Origin: Thermoleophilia bacterium SCSIO 60948
GTDB lineage: Bacteria; Actinomycetota; Thermoleophilia; Solirubrobacterales; 70-9
Reading direction: 5' to 3'
Assembly: GCA_021496505.1 (NCBI GenBank)
Contig: CP053031.1
Span: forward strand, 2,658,001-2,722,000
Length of the DNA stretch: 64,000 nucleotides
Below are positions 1-8,353 of this stretch, piece after piece. The number at the start of each line of letters is the position of its first letter. Position 1 is the stretch's first letter. The notes beneath the pieces were generated by a model. The model made no database searches, was not told the DNA's origin, and saw nothing but the letters and a program-made list of their open reading frames with translations. The position numbers and the translations under genes are program-made.

Positions 1-79
1 CGTCGAGTCCGGCCGGGCGCTGAGCCGCGAGAGCGCCGAGGACGGGCGCAGCGGACACCTGCTCTGCGCGCCGGCCTAG
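1..79 (+). CDS. C-terminal end of an upstream gene (partial)
   Basis: The first 79 bases read open in frame 2 and end with TAG at 77-79, giving a tail of about 25 residues that finishes LLCAPA. The next gene is on the other strand and ends five bases later, so a convergent gene end fits here. The fragment is too short to assign a family, and it could be chance. Confidence 0.4.
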   Translation, partial: VESGRALSRESAEDGRSGHLLCAPA

Positions 80-83
80 GAGC

Positions 84-1040
84 TCAGGGCACGACCACGG
101 CGGCGCCGGCGAAGCGGCCGTGGCGCAGGTCGTCGAGCGCGCCGGCGGCGTTCTCGAGCTCGTAGGTCGTCACGTGCGTGCGGACGGGGACCCGCGGCGC
201 CAACTCGAGGAACTCCTCGCCGTCTCGCCGGGTGAGGTTCGCCACCGACAGCAACGAGCGCTCGTGCCAGAGCAGCTCATAGGCGAACGACGGGATCTCG
301 CTCATGTGGATGCCGGCGCAGACGACCCTGCCGCCCGGAGCCGTCGCCGCGAGTGCAACCGGAACGAGGCCCCCGACCGGCGCGAAGATGATCGCGGCGT
401 CGAGCTCCTCCGGCGCCTTCTCGCCGGACCCTCCCGCCCACTCCGCGCCGAGCTCGAGGGCGAGCTTCTGCGCCTGCAGGTCGCCGTCGCGGGTGAAGGC
501 GAAGATTCGACGGCCCTCGAACGCCGCGACTTGGGCGATGACGTGGGCGGCGGCGCCGAAGCCGAAGAAGCCGACGCGCGTCGCATCGCCGCAGAAGCGC
601 AGCGCCCGGTACCCGATGAGCCCGGCGCAGAGGAGCGGCGCGACCTGCTCGGCGGGCTCGGAGTCCGGGACGGCGAAGCAGAAGCGCTCGTCGGCGACGG
701 TCCACTCGGCGAAACCGCCGTCGATGTCGCGGCCGGTGAAGCGCGCGATCGGGCACAGGTTCTCGCGGCCCGAGCGGCAGTACGCGCAGCTCCCGCAGGT
801 CCAGCCGAGCCACGGGATGCCGACGCGGCGCCCCGTCCCGTCGACGCGTCCGACGATCTGGTGGCCGAGGGTCCGCGGCGGCGCGTCGATCGCGACCTCG
901 CCGTCGAGCAGGTGGAGGTCGGTCCGGCACACGCCGCAGGCCTCGACGCGGACCGCGAGCTCGCCCGGGCGGGCCACCGGGCGCGCGACCTCCGCCGGCT
1001 CGAGCGGCCCGCCGACCCCGGTGAACCGCACCGCGCGCAT
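84..1040 (-). CDS. Zinc-dependent alcohol dehydrogenase family protein
   Basis: A 318-residue medium-chain dehydrogenase. The N-terminal GroES-like domain has the catalytic-zinc residues in ACGVCRTD (about residue 35) and LGHQ (about residue 58). A structural-zinc lobe follows with four cysteines spaced C-x2-C-x2-C-x7-C around residues 82-96. The NAD(P) Rossmann motif is GFGAAAH near residue 158. The sequence resembles the compact zinc alcohol dehydrogenases of the TIGR02822 group and is slightly short for the superfamily. The substrate is unknown. Its ATG lies three bases from the stop of the YdeI-like gene, which is read in the same direction, so the two are probably cotranscribed. Confidence 0.9.
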   Translation of the reverse strand: MRAVRFTGVGGPLEPAEVARPVARPGELAVRVEACGVCRTDLHLLDGEVAIDAPPRTLGHQIVGRVDGTGRRVGIPWLGWTCGSCAYCRSGRENLCPIARFTGRDIDGGFAEWTVADERFCFAVPDSEPAEQVAPLLCAGLIGYRALRFCGDATRVGFFGFGAAAHVIAQVAAFEGRRIFAFTRDGDLQAQKLALELGAEWAGGSGEKAPEELDAAIIFAPVGGLVPVALAATAPGGRVVCAGIHMSEIPSFAYELLWHERSLLSVANLTRRDGEEFLELAPRVPVRTHVTTYELENAAGALDDLRHGRFAGAAVVVP

Positions 1041-1043
1041 GAC

Positions 1044-1634
1044 TCAGGGGTGCGGCGTCTCGCCGCGAGCGCACATCTCGACGTACTTCGCGATCCGTCG
1101 CGCGCGAGTCTCGGGCCGCTTGGCCTCGTGGACGCGCCAGAGGACCGAGTAGCGATTCGTCTTCGAGAGGCCGGCGAAGAACTCGGCGGCACGCGGGTCG
1201 GAGTCGAGCGCTCGCTGCAGGTCGCCGGGGACCTCGATGGTCGACGGGGGCTCGTAGGCGGCCTCCCAGCGGCCGTCGGCCTTCGCTCGCTCGACCTCGG
1301 CGAGACCCATCGGGTGCATCTCCCCGGCCGCGATCAGCCGCTCGACGGAGTCGCGGTTGATCCGCGACCACTTGCTCCGCGGCCGCCGCGGGGTGAAGCG
1401 CTGGAGGTAGAAGCTCTCGTCGTAGCGGTTGACCTGCGAGTCGATCCAGCCGTAGCGCAGCGATGCCTCGACCATCTCGGCATAGGTCGCGGTCGTCTCG
1501 CCCGAGCCCTTCTTGGCGATCTTCGCCCAGACTCCGTCCGAGCTGGTGCCCTCGCGCTCGAGGAACTCGACGTAGTCGGTGCGCGAGCCGAAGCTGACGA
1601 CCGGGAGTCCGTCCTTGCCGGTCTCTTCCGCCAT
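1044..1634 (-). CDS. YdeI/OmpD-associated family protein
   Basis: A 196-residue protein. I chose the ATG at 1634 (MAEETGKDG) because the sequence further upstream in the frame is low-complexity and antisense to the VOC gene. The core reads VWAKIAKKGSG, then YGWIDSQ, then FTPRRPRSKWS, which are typical of the YdeI family. That family is annotated as bacteriocin-protection or OmpD-associated, with little known mechanism. The C-terminal part has the FFAGLSKTNRYS block and the usual helical R/K-rich tail. It is followed at once by the zinc dehydrogenase gene. Function beyond family membership is not known. Confidence 0.85.
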   Translation of the reverse strand: MAEETGKDGLPVVSFGSRTDYVEFLEREGTSSDGVWAKIAKKGSGETTATYAEMVEASLRYGWIDSQVNRYDESFYLQRFTPRRPRSKWSRINRDSVERLIAAGEMHPMGLAEVERAKADGRWEAAYEPPSTIEVPGDLQRALDSDPRAAEFFAGLSKTNRYSVLWRVHEAKRPETRARRIAKYVEMCARGETPHP

Positions 1635-1718
1635 CGCGAAGCAAGCTAACCGAGCGGTCTCGTTTGCGCCCACCGCCAGCGGACATTCGGCGCCGGCAAA
1701 CCGATTTCTGGAGGAACG

Positions 1719-2078
1719 ATGGTCAAGCGGATCGCCGCGGTCTGGATCCCCGTCAGCGACATGAGCCGAGCGGTCGGCTTCTATCGCGACAAGCTCAAGC
1801 TCGACGTCACCGAGCACGACGGAGACTGGTCGGAGGTCACGGCCGGCGATGTCACGATCGGCCTGAACGCGAACGAGAGCGAGGGCGCCGGCGTCGAGGG
1901 CGGACCCGTGATCGCCTTCCAGCCGGAGAGCGGCATCGAGGACGCGGTCGAGGACCTGCGCAGCTCGGGCGTTGAGATCGCGGGCGAGATCTCCAACCAT
2001 CCGTGGGGCCGGATCGCGACGTTCAAGGACTCCGAGGGCAACGACCTCCAGCTCTACGTCCCGCCGAACAGCGACTGA
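1719..2078 (+). CDS. VOC family (glyoxalase/bleomycin-resistance fold) protein
   Basis: A 119-residue single-domain VOC protein made of two beta-alpha-beta3 modules. It opens IAAVWIPVSDMSRAVGFY and ends with the usual FKDSEGNDLQLY block, where the acidic residue of the second metal site normally lies. GGAGG at 1710-1714 sits just before the ATG and supports this start. Family members bind a divalent metal and act as lyases, isomerases, dioxygenases or drug-binding proteins; the substrate cannot be read from sequence. It is transcribed away from the YdeI-like gene. Confidence 0.88.
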   Translation: MVKRIAAVWIPVSDMSRAVGFYRDKLKLDVTEHDGDWSEVTAGDVTIGLNANESEGAGVEGGPVIAFQPESGIEDAVEDLRSSGVEIAGEISNHPWGRIATFKDSEGNDLQLYVPPNSD

Positions 2079-2138
2079 GGCCGTGGCGGCGGCGCGGCGT
2101 CCCCACGGCGCCACGCCGCGTCGCCCCGGCGCCCGCAC

Positions 2139-3698
2139 CTACTCGTAGGCGACCTGGGCCATCGCCGGGTTGTGGCGGGCGATGACCGCGCGGAGCAGCT
2201 CCTTCGTCAGGCGCTCGTCCGGCTCGAGACCAAAGGCCGCGGAGTAGACGTCGCGGCTGTTGAACCCCGTCATCGACAGCACCGCGGGGTCGAGCTCGTT
2301 GTGGCACGAGGCGCCCCACATCCCCATGCGGTGCTCCCAGTAGAAGACGTCGCTGAGGTCGTAGCCGTGGGCGGCGATCGAGTCGTCCATGTTGGCGCGC
2401 GCGATCCAGGCCTCGAAGATCGCTGCCCCGCGACGCGCATGCTCGCGGCTCGGCGACTCGAGGCGCATGCTCGAGTCGTAGGCGCCGAGCAGCTCGGCGC
2501 CGTCGACGCGGTCGACGGCGATCTCGCGCCGGCCCTCGCGGCCGAGCCGCCTGCCGATCCTCGCGCGCAGGCTCGGACCGCCGCCCGAGCCGCTCGCGGT
2601 GCCGCCGGGGAGGTTGTAGAAGCCGCGAACGATCTCGGCTCCCCAGCCCCTGATGAACGCGGCTCGGGTCGACCCGTAGCGCTCGGCGAAGTGGGCGGTG
2701 ATCCGCGAGCGCGGCCCGAACCCGCCGGCGTTTCGCTTCGCGAGCGCGCCGAGCCCCCGGCCCGCGCCGAGCTTCTCGCCGACGTCGACGAACCGATGCT
2801 CGAAGCTGCCCGCGGCGACGATCGCGTCGATGATCTCGAGCTCGGAGTCATCGAGCCCGCCGCGGCGCATCCACGTCACGCCCTCGAGGCCGCCGGGCGT
2901 CTCGTCGTAGGTGGCGAGCAGCACCCGCGTGTCGATGCCCCCGGTAACGCCGATCAGCGGCAGGCGCTGCTCGACCCGGAGGTGGTCGGCGAGCGCGAGC
3001 AGATGACGGTCGAGCCGGCTCGCGAACTCCTCGAAGCCGTTTCGAACGCGGTCCTCGCGCGGCCAGAAGCGGCGCGTGCGCCCGGTCCGCAGGTCGAGCA
3101 GGTTGTTCGGCGCGAGGCCGAAGACGCCGTCGTGGATCGTCAGGTCACCGGGCAGGTACTTGACCGACCGGCTCGCGTACTCCTCGCTCGCGATGACCGT
3201 TTCGGTCTCGGCGCTCGGGCCGTGGCCGAAGGCGAGCGCGACGAGCTCGGCGTGCGACGCGACGCAGGCCTCGCTGCCGAGCCGGTAGTAGACCGCCCGC
3301 GAGCCGATCGGGTCGTGGAGCACCCAGCGCTCGTCGCCGCGCAGGACGATCAGCGCGAAGCGGCCGCTGAGAGAGTCGAGGGCGTCGAAGAAGCCGGCGT
3401 CGTCAGCGCTCGCGAGCAGGCGATCGAGCGCTGTCTCGAGGCGCTCGCCGGCGGCGAACGCCTCGCCGATCGCGACGACTCGGTCCGCGCCCCGGTCGCG
3501 CGAGGTCAGACGCGTCTCGGGATGGTGGTGGACGACGAGGTCGCCGACCTCGAGCCTCCCCCAGCCCTGCGCCTCCTCTGGGAGATAGCGCTGAGGTGAA
3601 GGCTCCGAGTCGAGGGCCGTGCAGAGAAAGCCGAACCGGAAGAGCCGGTTCTCGAGGCTGCCGCCACCAGACGCGGGACCGGTAGCCGCGAGACCCAT
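2139..3698 (-). CDS. Asparagine-synthase-like protein (ATP-PPi loop, no N-terminal Cys)
   Basis: A 519-residue protein with the two-domain layout of asparagine synthetase B. Residues ~45-200 resemble the Ntn-type glutaminase domain (SGRFALIVLRGDERWVLH, DPIGSRAVYY), but there is no Cys at position 2, so glutamine hydrolysis is unlikely. The synthetase domain has a PP-loop variant VTGGIDTRVL at 251-260 in place of the canonical SGG-x-DS. It probably adenylates a carboxylate and transfers an amine, or is a non-catalytic relative. No biosynthetic cluster surrounds it. The last residues ALIARHNP-like region (REVIARHNPAM) is intact, so the gene does not look truncated. Confidence 0.75.
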   Translation of the reverse strand: MGLAATGPASGGGSLENRLFRFGFLCTALDSEPSPQRYLPEEAQGWGRLEVGDLVVHHHPETRLTSRDRGADRVVAIGEAFAAGERLETALDRLLASADDAGFFDALDSLSGRFALIVLRGDERWVLHDPIGSRAVYYRLGSEACVASHAELVALAFGHGPSAETETVIASEEYASRSVKYLPGDLTIHDGVFGLAPNNLLDLRTGRTRRFWPREDRVRNGFEEFASRLDRHLLALADHLRVEQRLPLIGVTGGIDTRVLLATYDETPGGLEGVTWMRRGGLDDSELEIIDAIVAAGSFEHRFVDVGEKLGAGRGLGALAKRNAGGFGPRSRITAHFAERYGSTRAAFIRGWGAEIVRGFYNLPGGTASGSGGGPSLRARIGRRLGREGRREIAVDRVDGAELLGAYDSSMRLESPSREHARRGAAIFEAWIARANMDDSIAAHGYDLSDVFYWEHRMGMWGASCHNELDPAVLSMTGFNSRDVYSAAFGLEPDERLTKELLRAVIARHNPAMAQVAYE

Positions 3699-3766
3699 CG
3701 GGCGCGATGCTACTCAGCGCGATCGCGACATATCGGCGGCCGATCGGCCGTACAATCGCGCTCTCG

Positions 3767-3838
3767 GGACGCGTAGCTCAGCGGGAGAGCGCTCGCTTCA
3801 CACGCGAGAGGTCGCTGGTTCGAAACCAGCCGCGTCCA
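3767..3838 (+). tRNA. tRNA-Val (CAC)
   Basis: The cloverleaf folds fully. The acceptor GGACGCG (3767-3773) pairs with CGCGTCC (3831-3837), with A as discriminator at 3838. The anticodon stem CTCGC/GCGAG encloses loop TTCACAC, so the anticodon is CAC, reading the Val codon GUG. The T-arm is GCTGG-TTCGAAA-CCAGC. CCA is not encoded. Confidence 0.96.
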
Positions 3839-3903
3839 TGGCTCAGGCCGCGCTTCGGCGGCCCTCACGACTCGAACGGCTCTCACGGGGCAGTCGCCGA
3901 TCG

Positions 3904-4215
3904 ATGGGCGAGCGACGCGAGTTCCGCGACGAGGAGGGTCGACTCCACCGGCTCGACGGGCCGGCGCTGATCCACGCCAACGGCTCGGTCAAGTGGTACC
4001 GCCACGGTGTCCGCCACCGAGAGGGCGCGCCCGCGTGCGTCTACGTCAACGGGACTCGCAAGTGGTACCGCGACGGCCTGCGCCACCGCGACGACGGGCC
4101 CGCGGCGACCTACCCCGACGGCCGTCGCATCTGGTTCGACGAGGGCGAGCCCGTCCACGTCGAGCACGCCGAGCCGGGGCGCGAGGCCTCGATCCGCGAC
4201 GGCGAGCCGGCCTAG
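3904..4215 (+). CDS. Small protein of three 23-residue WY-G-HR-GPA repeats
   Basis: A 103-residue hypothetical protein. I chose ATG 3904; the in-frame ATG at 3838 overlaps the tRNA discriminator base. Three consecutive 23-residue units follow the pattern (R/D)-x-G-x-x-HR-x-(D/G)GPA-x-x-x-x-(N/D)G-x-x-x-W(Y/F), at about residues 9-31, 32-54 and 55-77. This resembles MORN/YwqK-like short repeats seen in scattered bacterial, phage and giant-virus proteins. No signal peptide or catalytic motif is visible. It lies directly downstream of tRNA-Val. The function is unknown. Confidence 0.72.
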   Translation: MGERREFRDEEGRLHRLDGPALIHANGSVKWYRHGVRHREGAPACVYVNGTRKWYRDGLRHRDDGPAATYPDGRRIWFDEGEPVHVEHAEPGREASIRDGEPA

Positions 4216-4251
4216 GGCCGACCGCGCGATTCCCATAGCCTCGGCGCCACC

Positions 4252-4662
4252 ATGGATCGCAAGCTCCGCACGGCCGTCCTCACGGCGCTCGCCGCGTTCT
4301 CGGTCATCCTCGCCGCGTGCGGTGGTGAGGACCCGGGCGACCCCGTCGACACCGTGGAGCGGATCTTCGCCGCGACGGTCAACGGCGATGGCGAGACCGC
4401 GTGCTCGGTCGCGACGGAGGAGGCGCAGCAGAACCTGATCGAGAGCTCGGGCCAGAAGGGCGCGAGCTGCGAGGAGGCCGTCGACGCGCTCGCCGAGACC
4501 TATCCGGAGGACTTCGCGATCAGCGACCCCGAGGTGCTCGAGTCCGACGACGAGTCCGCGACGGTCCGGGTGACGCTCTCCGGTGGCGGCTCCGAGCAGG
4601 AGGACGAGGTCGCGCTCGTCGTCGAGGACGGCGAGTGGAAGGTCTCGGGCGACGCCGAGTGA
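4252..4662 (+). CDS. Putative lipoprotein, paralogue 1
   Basis: A 136-residue exported protein. A basic start (MDRKLRT), a hydrophobic stretch and the lipobox LAAC at about residues 20-23 predict lipidation and anchoring outside the membrane. The mature part opens GGEDPGDPVDTVERIFAATVNGDGETAC and ends with a beta pattern (ATVRVTLS, VALVVEDGEWKVSG). This layout resembles the NTF2-like/DUF4878 lipoproteins of actinobacteria. The next gene, 4800-5201, has the same layout, so the two are tandem paralogues. Each has two conserved Cys residues that could form a disulfide. Function unknown. Confidence 0.8.
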   Translation: MDRKLRTAVLTALAAFSVILAACGGEDPGDPVDTVERIFAATVNGDGETACSVATEEAQQNLIESSGQKGASCEEAVDALAETYPEDFAISDPEVLESDDESATVRVTLSGGGSEQEDEVALVVEDGEWKVSGDAE

Positions 4663-4799
4663 CGCCCGCGGCGGACCGCCGCGCGGCTCGGAGTCATCCC
4701 CGCGGACTACCGACGTCCGTCCGTCAGGCCGATTTCCGGGCCGTCTGCCGCGCGTAGGTTCGCCCGGCATCTGCGAATCGGAAACCAAGGAGCACCCAA

Positions 4800-5201
4800 A
4801 TGCGCATCAAGTTCACTCTCGCGGCGATCCTCGTGGCGATGCTGGCGGCCTTCGCCGGCGCCTGCGGCGGCGGCGACGGCGATCCGGCGACGACCGTCGA
4901 GGACTTCTTCGGCGCCGTGACCGACGGCGACGGATCGGCCGCCTGCGAGCTGATCACCGAAGACGGCCTCGAGGTGATCGGCCAGGGCACCCCGTCGGGC
5001 GACTGCGAGGACACGATCGAGCAGGCCGCTCCGTTCCTCGAGCAGGCCCAGCTCGAGCTGACCGACGTCGAGACGACCGAGGAGGACGGTGACAACGCGA
5101 CCGTCGAGGCGACCGTCTCCGCGCTCGGTGAGGAGAGCACCTCCGAGGTCACCCTCGTCAACGAGGACGGCTGGAAGATCGAGGGCTCCGAGGAGCAGTA
5201 G
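4800..5201 (+). CDS. Putative lipoprotein, paralogue 2
   Basis: A 133-residue exported protein with signal MRIKFTLAAILVAML and lipobox AGAC at about residues 19-22. AAGGAG-type Shine-Dalgarno sequence lies just before the ATG. The mature part parallels the preceding gene: ATTVEDFFGAVTDGDGSAAC, a second Cys about 25 residues later, then NATVEATVSAL and a final beta hairpin ending LVNEDGWKIEGSEEQ. The domain looks NTF2-like/DUF4878. It is followed by a strong stem-loop. Role unknown; the pair may be redundant cell-envelope lipoproteins. Confidence 0.82.
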   Translation: MRIKFTLAAILVAMLAAFAGACGGGDGDPATTVEDFFGAVTDGDGSAACELITEDGLEVIGQGTPSGDCEDTIEQAAPFLEQAQLELTDVETTEEDGDNATVEATVSALGEESTSEVTLVNEDGWKIEGSEEQ

Positions 5202-5220
5202 GCCCCGCGGCCCAGGACCT

Positions 5221-5271
5221 GACGACCAGCTCCGCGTCGCGGCCTCCGGCCCGGCGCGGAGCTTTGTCGTC
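5221..5271 (+). terminator. Stem-loop terminator between convergent genes
   Basis: GACGAC (5221-5226) and AGCTCCGCG (5228-5236) pair with CGCGGAGCT (5255-5263) and GTCGTC (5266-5271). This gives a 15-bp stem with a small bulge and an 18-nt loop. It lies between the convergent lipoprotein and secreted-protein genes and could stop transcription from both sides. Confidence 0.7.
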
Positions 5272-5730
5272 CTAGCGGCGGACGGTCCAATCCGCCTCGC
5301 GGAAGCGACAGCGGTTGAAGACGTCGCCCTGGCGGTCTTTGATCGTCACTTTCGCTCCGAACGTCCCGCTCCAGACGCCGGCCGAGCGCCGGCGCCCCTT
5401 GACATCGACGCGGACTCGGGCGGTGGCCCCGTTGTCGTAGCGGAGCTTGTAGGAACCCTGGTCGCGGAAGCTCGAGTCCGTCAACGAGTCCATCGGCCTG
5501 ATGAAGCTCGTGGTCTCGCGGAAGGTCCCCCTGCCCGAACACGGCGCCCTCCACCGCTTGAACGTCACTCGCTCGAACGCGCCGCGCTTGTCGAGAATCA
5601 GGAGCGCGGCCTTGCCGCGCTCGAGTTTGCCTCGCAGGGTGTCGGCCTCAGCGGGAAGCGCGAGGACGAGCGACAGCAGCGTTGCCACGACCGCCGCGCC
5701 GAGCCCCCTGGTGAGTCGCCCCGCCCCCAT
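5272..5730 (-). CDS. Small secreted protein of unknown function
   Basis: A 152-residue protein with a clear Sec signal peptide (MGAGRLTRGLG then a hydrophobic core, likely cleavage after AEA near residue 29). The mature part is rich in beta strands and basic residues, with two Cys residues (APCSGRG and FNRCRF) that could form a disulfide. I do not recognise the family. It converges with the lipoprotein gene on its left and is followed upstream by the glycerophosphodiesterase gene on the same strand, about 40 bases away. Confidence 0.7.
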   Translation of the reverse strand: MGAGRLTRGLGAAVVATLLSLVLALPAEADTLRGKLERGKAALLILDKRGAFERVTFKRWRAPCSGRGTFRETTSFIRPMDSLTDSSFRDQGSYKLRYDNGATARVRVDVKGRRRSAGVWSGTFGAKVTIKDRQGDVFNRCRFREADWTVRR

Positions 5731-5771
5731 GCCGAGCCGAAGCTACAGAGCGCTCAGATTCTCTGCGCCGT

Positions 5772-6659
5772 TCAGCGCCGTAGCGCTCGCCGCGCGAGCG
5801 TCGGGTCGTTCGTGATCACCGCGTCGACCCCGAGCGCCGCCGCGGCGCGGATGCCCCGGCGCGCATCGATCGTGTACGGCACCACGAGCTGTCCGAGCGC
5901 GTGTGCCTCTTCGACCAGCGCCGCGTCGATCGGCCAGGCCGGCGAGAACCACTCCGCGCCGAGCGACTCGGCGATCGACGGGCCGGCGTCGTTGCTCTGC
6001 GACTGCGTGAGGTACGACTGGGCGACGTTCGGCAGCACCTCGCTCGCGGCCTGGAGGTTCGAGGGCCAGAAGCTCTGTAGGACCAGGCGCCGCGGCCGGA
6101 CGTCGCTCGCGGCGATCGTCTCGGCCATCGTCGCGGCCGGCGCTCCGCTCGCGTCGAAGCCCTCCTCGCCGGGATAGTTCGCGAGCTCGATGCTCGCTGA
6201 GGCGCGCGAGCGAGCGATGAAGCGAAGCGCTCCCGCGAGCGTCGGGACCGCCGCGCGGCGGCGATCGCGCGGACCCAGCCGCCGGAACTTCACCTCCGTG
6301 CCGAGGATGTCGATCCGGCACTCAGCGAGCTCCGCGCGCGTCGTCGCGTTGACGCGTCCCTCGCAGTCGGTCGTGCGGTCGAGCGTCGGGTCGTGCATCA
6401 CGACGGGCACGCCGTCGGACGTCAGGCGGACGTCGAACTCGAGCACGAACCCCTTCTTGGCCGAGGCGCGGAATCCCGGCATCGAGCTCTCGGGGTAGGT
6501 CGGCACGCCGTCGACCACGGGGCCGCCGCGGTGCGCCTGGATCTCGGGCGGTGCGGCGGAGGCGCTCGCGGGGCCGGCGAGTGCTGCTCCGGCGGCCAAC
6601 GCCAGCACCGAACGCCCAATGCGAGATCCCATCCGCCCGTCCGGCCCGCTCCAGCGCAT
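5772..6659 (-). CDS. Secreted glycerophosphodiester phosphodiesterase
   Basis: A 295-residue GDPD-family TIM barrel that cleaves glycerophosphodiesters to glycerol 3-phosphate and an alcohol. The start is ATG 6659 because GGGGGGAGAG lies just upstream; ATG 6632 is an alternative. A signal peptide ends near ASASAA. Catalytic and metal residues are visible: the first His in QAHRGG, the Glu/Asp pair in LEFDVRLTSDG, and the second His in VMHDPTLDRTT. The C-terminal IDARRGIRAAAALGVDAVITNDP block is the standard last strand. It probably acts outside the membrane on phospholipid or teichoic-type substrates. Confidence 0.9.
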   Translation of the reverse strand: MRWSGPDGRMGSRIGRSVLALAAGAALAGPASASAAPPEIQAHRGGPVVDGVPTYPESSMPGFRASAKKGFVLEFDVRLTSDGVPVVMHDPTLDRTTDCEGRVNATTRAELAECRIDILGTEVKFRRLGPRDRRRAAVPTLAGALRFIARSRASASIELANYPGEEGFDASGAPAATMAETIAASDVRPRRLVLQSFWPSNLQAASEVLPNVAQSYLTQSQSNDAGPSIAESLGAEWFSPAWPIDAALVEEAHALGQLVVPYTIDARRGIRAAAALGVDAVITNDPTLARRALRR

Positions 6660-6764
6660 CCTGCTCTCCCCCCGGCTCGCCCGGCGAGCCATCGACAACC
6701 CGGCGCGATTATGCACGGCGCGCGCGGCGGCGAGCACTCCGCCCGGCGCGGGTAGCCTCGGCGC

Positions 6765-8330
6765 GTGGCCGCCGAGCGCGACGACCTGAAGCGCCTCGCC
6801 GAGCGCCGCGCGAAGCTCGCCGACGGAGCGCGGCCCGACGCGGTCGAGCGCCGCCACGCCCGCGGCGGGCGCACGGCGCGCGAGAACGTCGCCGACCTCG
6901 TCGACCCCGGCAGCTTCGTCGAGTACGGCGGGCTCGCGGTGGCGGCGCAGCGCGGGCGGCGCTCGGTCGAGGAGCTCGAGGCCCGGACGCCCGGCGACGG
7001 GATCGTCTGCGGCACAGCCCGGGTGAACGGCGAGCTGTTCGGCGGCGACGCCGCGGAGGCAGCCGTGCTCGCCTACGACGCGACCGTGATCGCGGGGACC
7101 CAGGGAGCGGTCGGCCATCGCAAGAAGGACCGGCTTTTCGAGCTGATCGAACGGATGCGGCTTCCGACCGTCTTCTTCGCCGAGGGCGGGGGCGGCCGCC
7201 CCGGTGACACGGACTACGCCGTCGTCTCGGCGCTCGACACGCGTGCGTTCGCACTCTGGGCGCGGCTCTCGGGGGTGGTCCCGCGGATCGCCGTCGTCCA
7301 TGGCCGTTGCTTCGCCGGCAACGCCGTGATCGCGGGCTGCTCCGACCTGATCGTCGCGACCGAGAGCTCGTCGCTCGGCATGGGCGGCCCGGCGATGATC
7401 GCGGGCGGCGGCATGGGCGAGGTCGCCGCCGACGATGTCGGGCCGATCGCGATGCAGAGCCGAAACGGCGTCGTCGACATCGTCGCGGCCGACGAGGCCG
7501 AGGCGACCGCGGTCGCCAAGCGCCTGCTCGCCTTCTTCCAGGGGCCGGTCGAGGACTGGCGCGCGCCGGATCAGGGGTCGCTGCGCGATGCGGTGCCCGA
7601 GCGCCGCCGACGCGCCTACAGGGTCGCGCCGATCATCGAGACGCTCGCCGACGAGGACTCGGTCACGTTCCTGCGCGAAGCGTTCGCACCGGAGATGGTC
7701 GTCGCGCTGGCGCGGATCGAGGGCCGGCCCGTCGGCATCATCGCCAACGAGACGATGCACTCGGCGGGTGCGATCACGGCCGACGGCGCCGGCAAGGCAG
7801 CCCGGCTGCTGCAGCTCTGCGAGGCGTTCGGGCTGCCGGTGATATCGCTCGTCGATACGCCGGGGATGATGGTCGGACCCGACGCCGAGGCCACCGGTCT
7901 CGTCCGCCACTGCTCGCGGCTGCTCGTCGCGGGTGCGGCGCTCAGCGTCCCGGTCGTCGCGGTCGTGCTGCGCCGCGGCTACGGCCTCGGCGCGCAGGCG
8001 ATGGTCGGCGGCAGCCTCCACGAGCCGCTGCTGACGCTCGCCTGGCCCGGCGCCGAGCTCGGACCGATGGGACTCGAGGGCGCGGTCAGGCTCGGGATGC
8101 GCGCCGAGCTCGAGGCGATCGCCGACGAAGCCGAGCGCGAGCGCCGCGTCCGCGAGCTGACCGAGCTCGCCGAGGTCAACGCCCGGGCGACGAACGCCGC
8201 CTCGATCTTCGAGCTCGACGACGTGATCGACCCGGCCGAGACACGCGACCGGATCGCCCGGACGCTCAGCGCGGCGGCCCGCGCCGACCGCCCGCCGCAG
8301 GCGCGCGGTCGCTTCGTCGACACCTGGTGA
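6765..8330 (+). CDS. Acyl-CoA carboxylase carboxyltransferase (beta) subunit
   Basis: A 521-residue carboxyltransferase of the crotonase fold, with the N-terminal (about 20-260) and C-terminal (about 270-510) halves both present. Visible blocks are GGRTARENVADLVDPGSF, the first oxyanion Gly pair in AEGGGGRPGD, and the second in MHSAGAITADGAGKAARL plus LVDTPGMMVGPDAE. Family members move carboxyl from biotin to acetyl-, propionyl- or methylcrotonyl-CoA. The GTG start at 6765 is the first plausible one. No biotin carboxylase or biotin-carrier gene is nearby, so its partner must be encoded elsewhere. Confidence 0.88.
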   Translation: MAAERDDLKRLAERRAKLADGARPDAVERRHARGGRTARENVADLVDPGSFVEYGGLAVAAQRGRRSVEELEARTPGDGIVCGTARVNGELFGGDAAEAAVLAYDATVIAGTQGAVGHRKKDRLFELIERMRLPTVFFAEGGGGRPGDTDYAVVSALDTRAFALWARLSGVVPRIAVVHGRCFAGNAVIAGCSDLIVATESSSLGMGGPAMIAGGGMGEVAADDVGPIAMQSRNGVVDIVAADEAEATAVAKRLLAFFQGPVEDWRAPDQGSLRDAVPERRRRAYRVAPIIETLADEDSVTFLREAFAPEMVVALARIEGRPVGIIANETMHSAGAITADGAGKAARLLQLCEAFGLPVISLVDTPGMMVGPDAEATGLVRHCSRLLVAGAALSVPVVAVVLRRGYGLGAQAMVGGSLHEPLLTLAWPGAELGPMGLEGAVRLGMRAELEAIADEAERERRVRELTELAEVNARATNAASIFELDDVIDPAETRDRIARTLSAAARADRPPQARGRFVDTW

Positions 8331-8353
8331 CCCGGCGCTGTAGCGTCGGCGCG

